Shown here piece after piece: positions 1-7,810 of a stretch of 64,000 nucleotides of DNA. The translations under genes and the position numbers were made by a program. This DNA is from Burkholderiales bacterium UBA4615 (GTDB lineage: Bacteria; Pseudomonadota; Gammaproteobacteria; Burkholderiales; Burkholderiaceae_E), in assembly GCA_002386465.1 (NCBI GenBank), contig DGIT01000144.1, forward strand, positions 1 to 64,000, given 5' to 3'. The notes below the pieces were generated by a model. It saw nothing but the letters and a program-made list of their open reading frames with translations, was not told the origin of the DNA and did no database searches. Position 1 is the stretch's first letter; the number at the start of each line of letters is the position of its first letter.

Positions 1-48
1 GCTGTTCAATCCGTCGATATGACGAAAATCACTTTTGACTCACCGTGA

Positions 49-1011
49 TCAATCGAGTTTTGCGCCAGACGCCTTGACGACCTTGGACCATTTCGCGATG
101 TCGTCTTTCAGAATCGCCCCGAATTGCGCGGGCGTGGTGGCAAAAGGCTCGGCACCGGCTGCATTGAATTTTTCGATCACGTCCGGTGAGCGCAACAGCT
201 CGTTGATATCGGCGTTCATCTGCCTGACCACCGCAGCCGGCGTGCCGCCCGTGGCAAAGAATCCGAACCAGGGCGCCACATCGAAGCCCGGATAGCCGGA
301 TTCAGCAATGGTGGGAATGTCGGGAAATCCTGCCGAACGCTTGGCGCTGGTCACGGCAAGCGGGCGTACCCGCCCATCACGGATAAATCCAGCTGCCGAA
401 GGCAGGCTCGTGAACACGGTCTGAATTTGCCCGCCAATCAGATCGGTCATGGCAGGTGAAGCGCCCCTGTAGGGAACATGCAGGAACTTGACACCTGTTG
501 TTGCGTTGAACATTTCGCCGAGCAGGTGATTGACCGAACCGTTGCCTGCAGAGCCGTATGCGACGCTCTGGCGTCGAGAGAGGTCCACGAGTTCGCCGAG
601 GGTCTTGACCGGCAGCGACGCGTTGACCAGCACCACAAATGGCAAGACAGCCAGCGTGGCCACCGGCGCGAAATCCTTTTCGGGATCGAATGGCAGCTTG
701 GCATACAGCGCGCCGTTGATCGCATGGGTGCCCACATAGCTCATGAGCAGCGTGTAACCATCAGCCGGTGCACGGGCCACCTCCTCCATGCCGATGTTGC
801 CACCCGCACCCGCTTTGTTTTCAACCACCACCGGCTGACCCCAGCGGGCGGCAAGCTTGGTGGCCATGATACGTGCGAGCGCATCAGACGCGCCGCCTGG
901 TGTTTGCGGCACAACGATGCGCACAGGCTTGTTTGGGAAGGCCTGGGCGTGCCCGGCCAAGGGTGACAGCAGCGTGAACGCCGCGATGAGTGAAGCGAAG
1001 ATGCGCATCAT
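49..1011 (-). CDS. Bug-family tripartite tricarboxylate transporter substrate-binding protein (TctC-like)
   Basis: The 320-residue product begins with a signal peptide (MMRIFASLIAAFTLLS, predicted cleavage near AGHAQA), followed by the family hallmark FPNKPVRIVVPQTPGGASD and, later, the VENKAGAGGNIG block. These are the anion-binding loops of the periplasmic Bug/TctC fold. The family captures small carboxylates or related solutes for a TctAB membrane complex or for signalling. The start at 1011 is chosen because AGGAG lies 7 nt upstream; a longer frame to 1116 would bury the signal peptide. No TctA or TctB gene is nearby, so the protein is an orphan, as is usual in Burkholderiales. It is the third gene after the Cache-like lipoprotein and the MlrC-like gene. 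A small hairpin (1064-1081) lies in the 142-bp gap upstream. The ligand cannot be read from the sequence. Confidence 0.93.
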   Translation of the reverse strand: MMRIFASLIAAFTLLSPLAGHAQAFPNKPVRIVVPQTPGGASDALARIMATKLAARWGQPVVVENKAGAGGNIGMEEVARAPADGYTLLMSYVGTHAINGALYAKLPFDPEKDFAPVATLAVLPFVVLVNASLPVKTLGELVDLSRRQSVAYGSAGNGSVNHLLGEMFNATTGVKFLHVPYRGASPAMTDLIGGQIQTVFTSLPSAAGFIRDGRVRPLAVTSAKRSAGFPDIPTIAESGYPGFDVAPWFGFFATGGTPAAVVRQMNADINELLRSPDVIEKFNAAGAEPFATTPAQFGAILKDDIAKWSKVVKASGAKLD

Positions 1012-1153
1012 GAACGGACTCCTGAAAATGGGTGCCTGTTGATCCAGGCCAAGGCAAATATCCGCAGGCTGGACAGCCTGCGCAACACTGATGACATGAC
1101 CCGACAGTCGCAGCACGAGTGCGCAACGGGCCGAGGAAAGTCCGAGGCAGCGG

Positions 1154-2680
1154 TCATGATGTCACCGCGTTTCGGGCCGATACATTGAGCACCCGGAATG
1201 GCAGCACCGACACATCCAGACAGGCCGGCCCGGGCGCGTCGATGTCGATGATCTGCGCGCACAGCTTGCCGGCGCCTGCGCGAAAATGATTTTTGCCCTT
1301 CACCAGCAGCAAACGCTCCTGTGCAAGGTCGATGCCATGCAGCCGATAAAACGCCGGGTCGATCGCAGGGTCCACGCTGGACGTGACAATGATCTTCACG
1401 TTGGGGCGCTGTGCGAGTGTCAACACCACTGATTCACCGCATTGCACATCCAGGCCACCCAGTAGCCCCACCGTGCCACGATAGTCGCCATCCGTAAACA
1501 ATCGGGCGACCACGTGCACGACTACCGGATCTCCGAACAGCGTGCCATGGGTTGCTCCGATACGGGCCTCGAAGCGCACGCCTACCCCGATACGACGCGC
1601 ATGCGCCACGAGCACCGGGTCAGCAAAGCTGGCCACCACACACGGCACGAGCGGGTCTGCCGCCACCAGGGCTGCCAGCGCAGCGGGCGTATCCGAGGCG
1701 CCACCGGAATAAGGGTTGTCAGCTGAATCGTTCACTGCGATGAGGCCGGACTCGGCACTGGTCAGAGCCTGTGCAATACCTTCGGAAGCCGAAGGCAGGC
1801 TCACGAAAAATGCGGCGCGCTCGGCCCGCAGATTCGCAACGAGCGTCGCCGCGACCTGCCTTGCAAGTGCCCCGTCTGGATCCTGATCGGCCCGGGTGTA
1901 CACCATGACACTCGCACCGGTGTGCAGCGCATCGACATACGGAAACCCCCCCAGCACCGACGCGCAGAGCACACCCGGTTCACTCTCCACCCGCAGGGCC
2001 GCTTCCTGCAGCCTGCGCATCGGGCCCTCGGATGTGCGCATGTTGATACTGGGCAGCAGGATGCCTGTGTTCACCAGGCACGCCTGCGTGCGCAGGCCTT
2101 GCTTCACACAAAGCACCAGGCCCTCCAACGTACGCGCAGCGAGCTCGCTCATATCCAGATGAGGATGGGTGCGATAACTGGCACCCAGCGTGAGCAGGGG
2201 GCCAATTTCATCCGGCAAATTGCCGTGCATGTCGAAGGTTGCCGCAAGAGGCACGTCGGGACACTGCTCGCGGATCGCACGCAGCAGATCCAGATCGGGG
2301 TGCGTGCGGGTGTGCGTGATCGCCGCTCCGTGCAGGCTCAGATAGATCGCATCCAGCGGCCCCTCAGCGAGGGCCGCTCGAAGATCGCTCATCACTTCGC
2401 TGAAGAATGCATCGAACAGCGTGTCGTCAATCGGCCCGGAGGGAATCGCACTGGCACATCGCGAGATCACGAGCGCCCAGTCCGGGTGGCGTGCGCGAAA
2501 CTCGGGCAACGCAGCGAGTTCCCAGACCGTGCCCGCGGCGCGCTGCACTGCGGCTTCGCCCCTCACCCACTCAGTGCGCTCGAATGCAGCACGATCAGCC
2601 GTCAATGGACCAAAGGAATTGCCTTCATAAGACAGGCGCGCAATGAACAGGCGACGCCCCTGTGGTCTGTCGATGCGCAT
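1154..2680 (-). CDS. M81 family metallopeptidase, MlrC-like
   Basis: The 508-residue product matches the M81/MlrC layout: an N-terminal domain starting RRLFIARLSYEGNSF, and a C-terminal MlrC domain over roughly the last 190 residues. Likely zinc ligands are the Asp and His of TFDMHGN and the His of SYRTHPHLDM, both typical of the family. The named member MlrC acts late in microcystin degradation, but most relatives have unknown substrates, so that function should not be assumed here. The start at 2680 was chosen because family members begin just before the RLFIARL strand; the frame stays open to 2857 but would overlap the preceding gene. It lies 5 bp after the lipoprotein stop codon, so the two are probably co-transcribed, with the Bug gene following. 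Confidence 0.88.
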   Translation of the reverse strand: MRIDRPQGRRLFIARLSYEGNSFGPLTADRAAFERTEWVRGEAAVQRAAGTVWELAALPEFRARHPDWALVISRCASAIPSGPIDDTLFDAFFSEVMSDLRAALAEGPLDAIYLSLHGAAITHTRTHPDLDLLRAIREQCPDVPLAATFDMHGNLPDEIGPLLTLGASYRTHPHLDMSELAARTLEGLVLCVKQGLRTQACLVNTGILLPSINMRTSEGPMRRLQEAALRVESEPGVLCASVLGGFPYVDALHTGASVMVYTRADQDPDGALARQVAATLVANLRAERAAFFVSLPSASEGIAQALTSAESGLIAVNDSADNPYSGGASDTPAALAALVAADPLVPCVVASFADPVLVAHARRIGVGVRFEARIGATHGTLFGDPVVVHVVARLFTDGDYRGTVGLLGGLDVQCGESVVLTLAQRPNVKIIVTSSVDPAIDPAFYRLHGIDLAQERLLLVKGKNHFRAGAGKLCAQIIDIDAPGPACLDVSVLPFRVLNVSARNAVTS

Positions 2681-2685
2681 CGAGC

Positions 2686-3228
2686 TTATTTGGGGCTGGG
2701 GTCTTTGGTCGGCAGGTCCGTGGTGACCAGTGCGTACACCAATCCATCTCTGAGGAGCGGCACTGTGCGGGTCTTCATCCAGATGTCGCCGCCACCGGCA
2801 TCGAAATACGGTTCGGTCCAGGTGCTGGTCTTGGAATCGCGTGCTGGCACGAGCCAAGGCTGGCTGTCGATGCCATAAGTTTTATCGTCTATCAGGTTCG
2901 AATCAGCGTAACCCACACCCTTCTTGAACACATATGGACTCGTGGTGGCCTTCAGGCTGGCATCAAGCAGCGTGACCGTGCTGCCAAAAAAGCTGGGGTT
3001 GCTGCTCAGGTACGCGCGAATACGGGCGGGCAACTCAGCCGGCACGATGGGCCTTGCATTCAGGTCCCTTGCAAAAGCATCCAGTGCCTTCTCAACCCCT
3101 TCCTCCTCGGAATCACTACCACCGCACGCGGCAAGCGGCAAGGCGCACAAGGCCGCCAGGATCAGGCGACGGCTTGAACCGGGAATGCGCTGGGGCGAGC
3201 AGATTTTCATGGGGCTGGCGTGAATCAT
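2686..3228 (-). CDS. Secreted lipoprotein with a Cache/PDC-like sensor domain
   Basis: The 180-residue product has a basic N-terminus, a hydrophobic segment and a lipobox LPLAAC near residue 35, so it should be an acylated lipoprotein. The rest resembles a single PDC/Cache domain: VFKKGVGY, then WLVPARD, WTEPYFDAGGG and a final VPLLRDGLVYALVTTDL strand, the order seen in extracellular sensor domains of chemoreceptors and kinases. No transmembrane or signalling domain follows, so it is a free-standing domain. The start at 3228 has an AGGG stretch a few bases upstream; Met7 at 3210 lacks one. It is the first gene of the operon with the MlrC-like protein and the Bug protein, which suggests ligand capture or delivery in the periplasm. 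The Cache assignment comes from motif order only. Confidence 0.75.
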   Translation of the reverse strand: MIHASPMKICSPQRIPGSSRRLILAALCALPLAACGGSDSEEEGVEKALDAFARDLNARPIVPAELPARIRAYLSSNPSFFGSTVTLLDASLKATTSPYVFKKGVGYADSNLIDDKTYGIDSQPWLVPARDSKTSTWTEPYFDAGGGDIWMKTRTVPLLRDGLVYALVTTDLPTKDPSPK

Positions 3229-3394
3229 GGTTCCCTAAGGGTGCGCGTCAGACAACCCATGCAGGCTAGCACAGGCCCTTAGGCGCTCGGAGTGTTGATG
3301 GGCATGACAAGGACGGGCAACCAGTTTCAAGCATCGCTCCAAGACATCAGATCAGGGGTCGGCAACAATGTTCGATCACACCAAAGGAGACGCC

Positions 3395-4630
3395 ATGAGT
3401 GCCATCGCTTTTGAATTGCCCGCTGATGTACTCGCCGTGCGCGACGCCGTCCTGGGCTTCGTGCGCGCCGAGGTGTTGCCGCGCATGCAACGGCACGCCG
3501 ACCTGCTGAGCGATGCGCGCAAACTCTACGGGGACGATGGCGCCTACAGCGAACCGGTGGAGCACCTGATCAAGGAGATCCGCATGGCCTCGGCCCAGGC
3601 GGGCTTTTATGGCATGTGCGTCCCCACCGAGCTGGGCGGCGGCGGCCTTGGGCATCTGGCCTACTACACGGCCTGGGAAGCGATCTATCGCACGGTAGGC
3701 GGCAATGGTGTGATCACACCCTGGGTGATTGCGCATTGGGCGATTGGCCCCAGTCGACTGCTGGAGCAGGTCACCCCGGAAGCGCGTGAGCGTGTGCTCA
3801 AGGGCCTCATGACCGGCGAAACCTCAATGTGCTTCGGGTTGTCCGAGCCCGGTGCGGGGTCCGACGCCTCGATGATCCGGACCAAAGCTGAGCGTACCGA
3901 CCGCGGCTGGCGCATTTCAGGCCGCAAGCTGTGGACCTCCAATGGGCCCAATGCCGACTGGTGCATCGTCTTTGCCATCACCGACCCCGAGCGTGCTGCA
4001 AAGAAAAAAGGGGGTATCAGTGGCTTCATGGTGCCCACCGATGCGCCGGGCTTCGAGGTTGAAAGTGTGGTGAAGCTCTATGGCGCACCAGGCGGCCACG
4101 AAGGCGCACTGCGGCTCGACCAGATCGACGTGGAGCCCTGGCAGCTGGTCGGGACCTTGCATGAAGGCTTCAAGCTCGCGCTGTACGGCGTGTCATTAGG
4201 CAGGGTCTATAACTCGGCCCGCGCCGTCGGTCAGGGTCGCTGGGCGCTTGAGAAGGCGCTGGACTATGCCAAACAGCGCGAAGCCTTCGGGCAGACCATC
4301 TCCCACTATCAGGGCGTGGCCTTTCCCTTGGCCGACTGCGCCACCGAACTGCATGCCGCGCATCTATTGGGGCTGAACGCCGCCATGCTGCTGGATCAGG
4401 GCAGCCCCGCGATCAAGGAACTCTCGATGGCGAAGTCTTATTCAGTGCAAGTCGGGCTGCGCGCCGTAGACCGTGCCATGCAAACCCATGGCGGCATGGG
4501 CCTGACCAACGAAGTGGGCCTGGTCCATGCCTGGCACGACCTGCGCACCGTGAACATTGCTGACGGGACGAACGAGATTCTGGCGCGCACGATTTCGCAA
4601 CGGCTGCTGGCCGGGGACACCGAGTTGTAG
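3395..4630 (+). CDS. Acyl-CoA dehydrogenase family protein
   Basis: The 411-residue flavoprotein has the full three-domain acyl-CoA dehydrogenase layout: an N-terminal helical domain, the central FAD/substrate motif CFGLSEPGAGSD followed by GRKLWTSNG, and a C-terminal helical domain with QTHGGMGLTNE. The family oxidises acyl-CoA thioesters to 2-enoyl-CoA and passes electrons to ETF. The usual catalytic Glu of the YEGT motif is replaced by Asp (NIADGTNEIL), as in ADG-type members of the ACAD10/11 kind, so substrate class is uncertain. The start at 3395 is fixed by AAGGAGA at 3384-3390; an earlier in-frame ATG at 3368 has no such site. It stands alone on the plus strand, divergent from the lipoprotein operon. 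Confidence 0.93.
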   Translation: MSAIAFELPADVLAVRDAVLGFVRAEVLPRMQRHADLLSDARKLYGDDGAYSEPVEHLIKEIRMASAQAGFYGMCVPTELGGGGLGHLAYYTAWEAIYRTVGGNGVITPWVIAHWAIGPSRLLEQVTPEARERVLKGLMTGETSMCFGLSEPGAGSDASMIRTKAERTDRGWRISGRKLWTSNGPNADWCIVFAITDPERAAKKKGGISGFMVPTDAPGFEVESVVKLYGAPGGHEGALRLDQIDVEPWQLVGTLHEGFKLALYGVSLGRVYNSARAVGQGRWALEKALDYAKQREAFGQTISHYQGVAFPLADCATELHAAHLLGLNAAMLLDQGSPAIKELSMAKSYSVQVGLRAVDRAMQTHGGMGLTNEVGLVHAWHDLRTVNIADGTNEILARTISQRLLAGDTEL

Positions 4631-4687
4631 GCCAAGAGTCGTACTGACCGCTTCTGAAGACCATTATTCCCAGCAGGAAGGCGCAAC

Positions 4688-4885
4688 GTGAATACCCGTC
4701 CCGCACCAGACGTTTCGATGAAACTTAATCAAGAAGAGGCAGAAATTTTGGCGACCTTTGAGGAAGGCAAGCTGCATTCGATTGCCACACCCGACGTGTT
4801 GAAGGAGGCACGGCAATCGGCTCAACTCACAACACGCTTGAGGGACAGCAAACCGCGCGTCTCACGTCCCCTTAAGAAAGCCTGA
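4688..4885 (+). CDS. Small protein resembling the N-terminus of CopG-type antitoxins
   Basis: This 65-residue protein starts with GTG; AGGAAGG at 4675-4681, 6 nt upstream, supports that start. Its middle part, MKLNQEEAEILATFEEGKLHS, resembles the N-terminal helix-turn of a family of CopG-like antitoxins (pattern L-x-x-E-E-x-x-I-L-x-x-x-E-x-G). The ribbon-helix-helix segment that should follow is absent, being replaced by a short basic tail (PRVSRPLKKA). No adjacent toxin gene was found. It could be a shortened antitoxin remnant or an unrelated small regulator. It lies between the acyl-CoA dehydrogenase and the convergent PLP enzyme. Confidence 0.6.
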   Translation: MNTRPAPDVSMKLNQEEAEILATFEEGKLHSIATPDVLKEARQSAQLTTRLRDSKPRVSRPLKKA

Positions 4886-4910
4886 CGCGGTCACGCGGCG
4901 CCGCAAGCCG

Positions 4911-6017
4911 CTACACCGTCAATCGCCGCGCCCGCGCGGTCACCGGCCACGCTTCCTGTGCGCGGCCATCGCGCACTGCCCAGACCTCGGTATGCAGCGC
5001 CATGGTCGGGCAGACATGAAAGGGCAATCCGTACAGGACGTCGCCCACACGGTACTCGCCGGCGCGCGGGGTTTGCAGCACAAGATGCTCTTCGCTGTGA
5101 CCCACGGCCACTGCATCTTCCAGCCCGAAGACCGTCACACGCGGATGCGGCATCTCGGAGGCCACCGATTTATGCCCCAGATCCAAACACAGACGATCTG
5201 AGGTGGGCTTGCTGACGACACGGGTCATCAGCACCGCTGCGTGATGCATCTGGTGTGAGGCGCACATGTTCTGCTCGCGCACATCCCAGAGTGCAACCGT
5301 CCCGGCGCCCACTTCAACCCCTGGCTCCTTGGCCAGCAATGCGAAGGTGGGCGTGCCGCTGGCCACCATGCCCGGTACGGGCAGACCCGCTGCGCGAAGG
5401 CGATCACGCAGCGCCCACACCGGCGCGAAGGCCGTGCGCACACCCGCCTGCAGCGCTTGCGGGTCGGCAATGTGCAGGTGTCCGTCATAGGCGTGCAAAC
5501 CCGCCGCCGTCACACCCGGGGTGCGACAAAGTTCGCGATACAGCTCAAAGGCGGAATCGTCAGGGGCGATCCCTGTGCGATGCATGCCCACGTCCAGGTC
5601 CAGATAGACCGGCAGCGTCACGCCTGCGGCAACGGCTGCCGCGCCCAGCGCACGCAAGATGCCGGCATCGTCCGTGATGGTGGCAAAGCGCACATGCGGG
5701 AATCGCTCCTTGAGGGTGAGCAGTCGCGCGATGTTCGGCCCGCTGGGCTGATGCGCGAGCAGTATGTCCTCACCGCCAGCAGCCGCAGTCATTTCCGCCT
5801 CGGCAATGGTGGCCACCTTGAACTTGCTGATGCCGGCGTCGAGCTTCATCTGCACCACCTGCGCCAGCTTGTGGGTCTTCACATGCGGACGCAATTGCTG
5901 CGGGCCGCCAGCCAGTTCCACCATGCGGGCGATGTTTCGACGGATACGGTCGGGGTAGACCAGCACCGTAGGGGTGGGGATTTCAGCAGCGTTGGAGAGG
6001 GCGTACCAATCGTTCAT
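4911..6017 (-). CDS. D-threonine aldolase / D-serine dehydratase-like PLP enzyme (DSD1 family)
   Basis: The 368-residue product is a fold-type III PLP enzyme. The alanine-racemase-like N-terminal barrel begins with IPTPTVLVYPDRIRRNI and carries the RPHVKTHK motif, whose first Lys (about residue 47) forms the Schiff base. The C-terminal D-ser_dehydrat domain ends in LPFHVCPTM, where His334 and Cys336 match the metal-binding pair of this family. Members cleave D-threonine or D-3-hydroxy-amino acids to glycine and an aldehyde, or deaminate D-serine; the sequence does not separate these. An overlapping GTG (6020) and ATG (6017) are available, with GAAGTGAG just upstream; the ATG is preferred. It has no operon partner and is flanked on both sides by fragments of small toxin-antitoxin-like genes. 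Confidence 0.88.
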   Translation of the reverse strand: MNDWYALSNAAEIPTPTVLVYPDRIRRNIARMVELAGGPQQLRPHVKTHKLAQVVQMKLDAGISKFKVATIAEAEMTAAAGGEDILLAHQPSGPNIARLLTLKERFPHVRFATITDDAGILRALGAAAVAAGVTLPVYLDLDVGMHRTGIAPDDSAFELYRELCRTPGVTAAGLHAYDGHLHIADPQALQAGVRTAFAPVWALRDRLRAAGLPVPGMVASGTPTFALLAKEPGVEVGAGTVALWDVREQNMCASHQMHHAAVLMTRVVSKPTSDRLCLDLGHKSVASEMPHPRVTVFGLEDAVAVGHSEEHLVLQTPRAGEYRVGDVLYGLPFHVCPTMALHTEVWAVRDGRAQEAWPVTARARRLTV

Positions 6018-6137
6018 CACATGCTCACTTCTTTGATTTCATCGATTTCAAGGCGCTAAAGATATAGGCCGCAAGGCGCATTGACCAGACTTGAACGGCC
6101 GAGCCATGCTCCGACGGCGCAATTGACCTGAGGGGCA

Positions 6138-6278
6138 TTGAATGGCAGGTTCCATCTGTGGTGCTTCCGTCAAATTGAAGGGCGCCTAGACAACCTGATT
6201 TGCGCAGCGATATTCGAAGCCGACTCACTCATCGTCAAGACTGTCATGATCAACTGGTCACTTGAGAGCGAAATATGA
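6138..6278 (+). pseudogene. Possible remnant of a DUF4258-type toxin-like gene
   Basis: The frame is open from a stop at 6129 to TGA at 6276-6278, with only TTG (6138) as an early start. The translation ends in EGRLDNLICAAIFEADSLIV and a Trp-containing tail. The pattern, GR followed by a short strand, then an L-I-V-x-T-V strand ending at Trp, resembles the C-terminus of DUF4258 proteins, which often precede DUF2283 genes. Its stop overlaps the next ATG (ATATGA), as in a coupled pair. The N-terminal half of such a domain is missing, so this is called a remnant. The similarity is weak and judged by eye. Confidence 0.3.
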
Positions 6279-6436
6279 AGATCCAATACGATCAGACCGA
6301 CGACATCCTTCATATTGTTTTTTCGGAAGCGCCCATCGTTAAGGACGTTCCACATAGATGGAACGTACACATCGGCTATTGCGCCGAAGGACTCGCCGAA
6401 ATTACCGTGCTCGATGCGAAGGCGACGGGCCAGTAG
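6275..6436 (+). CDS. DUF2283 domain protein (53 aa)
   Basis: The 53-residue protein begins MKIQYDQTDDILHIVFSEAP and ends ITVLDAKATGQ. This fits the compact DUF2283 pattern: M-K-I-x-Y-D-x-x-x-D-x-L-x-I, then a central loop, then a final strand ending L-D-A. DUF2283 proteins are short, of unproven function, and are commonly found downstream of DUF4258 proteins in putative toxin-antitoxin pairs. GAGAGCG lies 8-10 nt before the ATG. Its first bases overlap the stop of the probable DUF4258 remnant. The usual acidic or Gly-rich turn is replaced by HRWNVHIGYCAEG, so the fold may be intact but divergent. No gene in the window depends on it in an obvious way. Confidence 0.7.
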   Translation: MKIQYDQTDDILHIVFSEAPIVKDVPHRWNVHIGYCAEGLAEITVLDAKATGQ

Positions 6437-6511
6437 CCGATCGAAAACGTCAAGGACCTCATGACGATCGTAGCCTAGACTGTCGGCTTTCGTTCCATCC
6501 ACACATCTGCG

Positions 6512-7297
6512 TTGTCTTCATTCTCTCTAGGCCCGAACTGGTCGCGCGTTAACTGGGTCCTGACCGACGTCGACGACACCATCACCTTGCACGGCCGCCT
6601 GCCACCCGAGGCGCTGCGCGCGCTCGAGCAACTGCAAGAGGCCGGCATTGGTGTGGTGGCAGTGACGGGCGCCTGCGCGGGCTGGTGCGACCATATTGCG
6701 CACGCCTGGCCGGTGAACGCCGTGCTAGGCGAAAACGGCGCAATCGTGCTGGAAAAGCATAACGGTCGCATGACGCTCACCAGCGCGCGGCCTCTTGCCG
6801 AGGTTCGTGCCGATCAGGCCCGACTGCGCGTGCAGATCGAAGCAATGCTGCTCAACGAGCCTGACCTGACGCTCACCCTGGATCAGCCCTACCGTCTGTG
6901 CGAAGTGGCGATCGACATTGGGCAAAATCGTGAGCGTGTCGACCCGGAACGGGTGGCCGCGCTACTCGAACGCATTCATGCGCTGGGCGCGCACGCCACC
7001 GCCAGCTCGATCCATATCAATGCCTGGTACGGAGAACACTCCAAGCGGGCGACGGCGCTGCGCTATCTGTCGCAGCGCGGCCTGTCAGGCAGCGAGTTGC
7101 ATCATCGCGTGGGCTGCATTGGCGATTCACCCAATGACCAGGCGCTCTTCGAAGCGCTGCCCTTATCGGTGGGCGTGGCCAACATCCGCAAATACTGGGA
7201 TCGGTTGCAGCATCGACCCTCTGTGGTGACCGATCTTGAGGGGGGCTACGGGTTTGCGCAGTTTGCGCAAACACTCCTCGCTTTAAGACGCATCTGA
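6512..7297 (+). CDS. HAD-superfamily phosphatase (Cof / MPGP-like)
   Basis: The 261-residue product has all HAD motifs. Motif I is LTDVDDTI (nucleophile Asp19, general acid Asp21), motif II is VVAVTGA, the motif III Lys is in EHSKRATAL, and motif IV is GDSPNDQALF. The insert between motifs II and III fits a C2-capped type such as Cof, sucrose- or mannosyl-3-phosphoglycerate phosphatases. The substrate is unknown. The only standard start before motif I is TTG at 6512; the frame is closed by TAG at 6476, and no Shine-Dalgarno sequence is visible. The gene begins 76 bp after the DUF2283 gene, so its original 5' end may have been replaced by a recombination event. It converges on the csu locus. 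Confidence 0.85.
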   Translation: MSSFSLGPNWSRVNWVLTDVDDTITLHGRLPPEALRALEQLQEAGIGVVAVTGACAGWCDHIAHAWPVNAVLGENGAIVLEKHNGRMTLTSARPLAEVRADQARLRVQIEAMLLNEPDLTLTLDQPYRLCEVAIDIGQNRERVDPERVAALLERIHALGAHATASSIHINAWYGEHSKRATALRYLSQRGLSGSELHHRVGCIGDSPNDQALFEALPLSVGVANIRKYWDRLQHRPSVVTDLEGGYGFAQFAQTLLALRRI

Positions 7298-7321
7298 ACA
7301 GCCTGCGTCAGCCCGTTCAAG

Positions 7322-7810
7322 TCAAAGCGGAATCAGCACTACGGTGACTGGCCAAGGAATGCTGACTGACCTCACCGAGGGGGCCAGATTGAGCTTGTAA
7401 CCCAAGGTCAACACCTCGGTTCCTCCGACCGGGTAAATGCGCGGAACCGGTGCCGATTGAGCATTGATCAGCACCGCCTTGCCTTTTTCCAGGCCGTCCA
7501 CCTCGATGCTCTCCACATCAGGCGAGAGCATGAACTTGATCTGATAGCCGGCGCGCTCATTGGTGTAGATCGTCAGTCGCGACGCATTCCTGACGGTCAC
7601 GGCCCTGCGGCTGAGATCAGATCGGGCCAGTGGCACCAGAGCCGGCGAGGAATTGCTCTGGATCTTGGCCACTGCACTCACGTTGGCCTGCACAGGCATG
7701 GGTTGCTGCATGGTGTGAGGCTGTGCGACAGCCAGCGTCATCATCGACCCCGTCATCACGGCAGCTGACAACCTGAGAGCCATGTGTAACCAATTCGCGA
7801 TTTGCTTCAT
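7322..7810 (-). CDS. Secreted protein of unknown function at the end of the csu pilus operon
   Basis: The 162-residue product is not a family I recognise. An N-terminal hydrophobic segment ending AVA-QPHTMQQ looks like a signal peptide. The mature part lacks cysteines and looks beta-rich: RRAVTVRNASRLTIYTNERAGYQ, a short VESIEVDGLEKGK stretch and a last strand VSIPWPVTVVLIPL. Its ATG overlaps the stop of the SCPU gene upstream (ATGA), so translation is probably coupled and a role in pilus assembly or at the cell surface is inferred. It is neither an SCPU nor a PapD-like domain. Canonical csu operons end with the tip adhesin, so this gene is an addition. Confidence 0.8.
   Translation of the reverse strand: MKQIANWLHMALRLSAAVMTGSMMTLAVAQPHTMQQPMPVQANVSAVAKIQSNSSPALVPLARSDLSRRAVTVRNASRLTIYTNERAGYQIKFMLSPDVESIEVDGLEKGKAVLINAQSAPVPRIYPVGGTEVLTLGYKLNLAPSVRSVSIPWPVTVVLIPL

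Noticed and set aside
1922..2878. 318-residue plus-strand open frame opposite the MlrC-like gene
   Set aside because: Composition is His/Arg/Gln-rich as in antisense shadows; the minus-strand gene explains the region.
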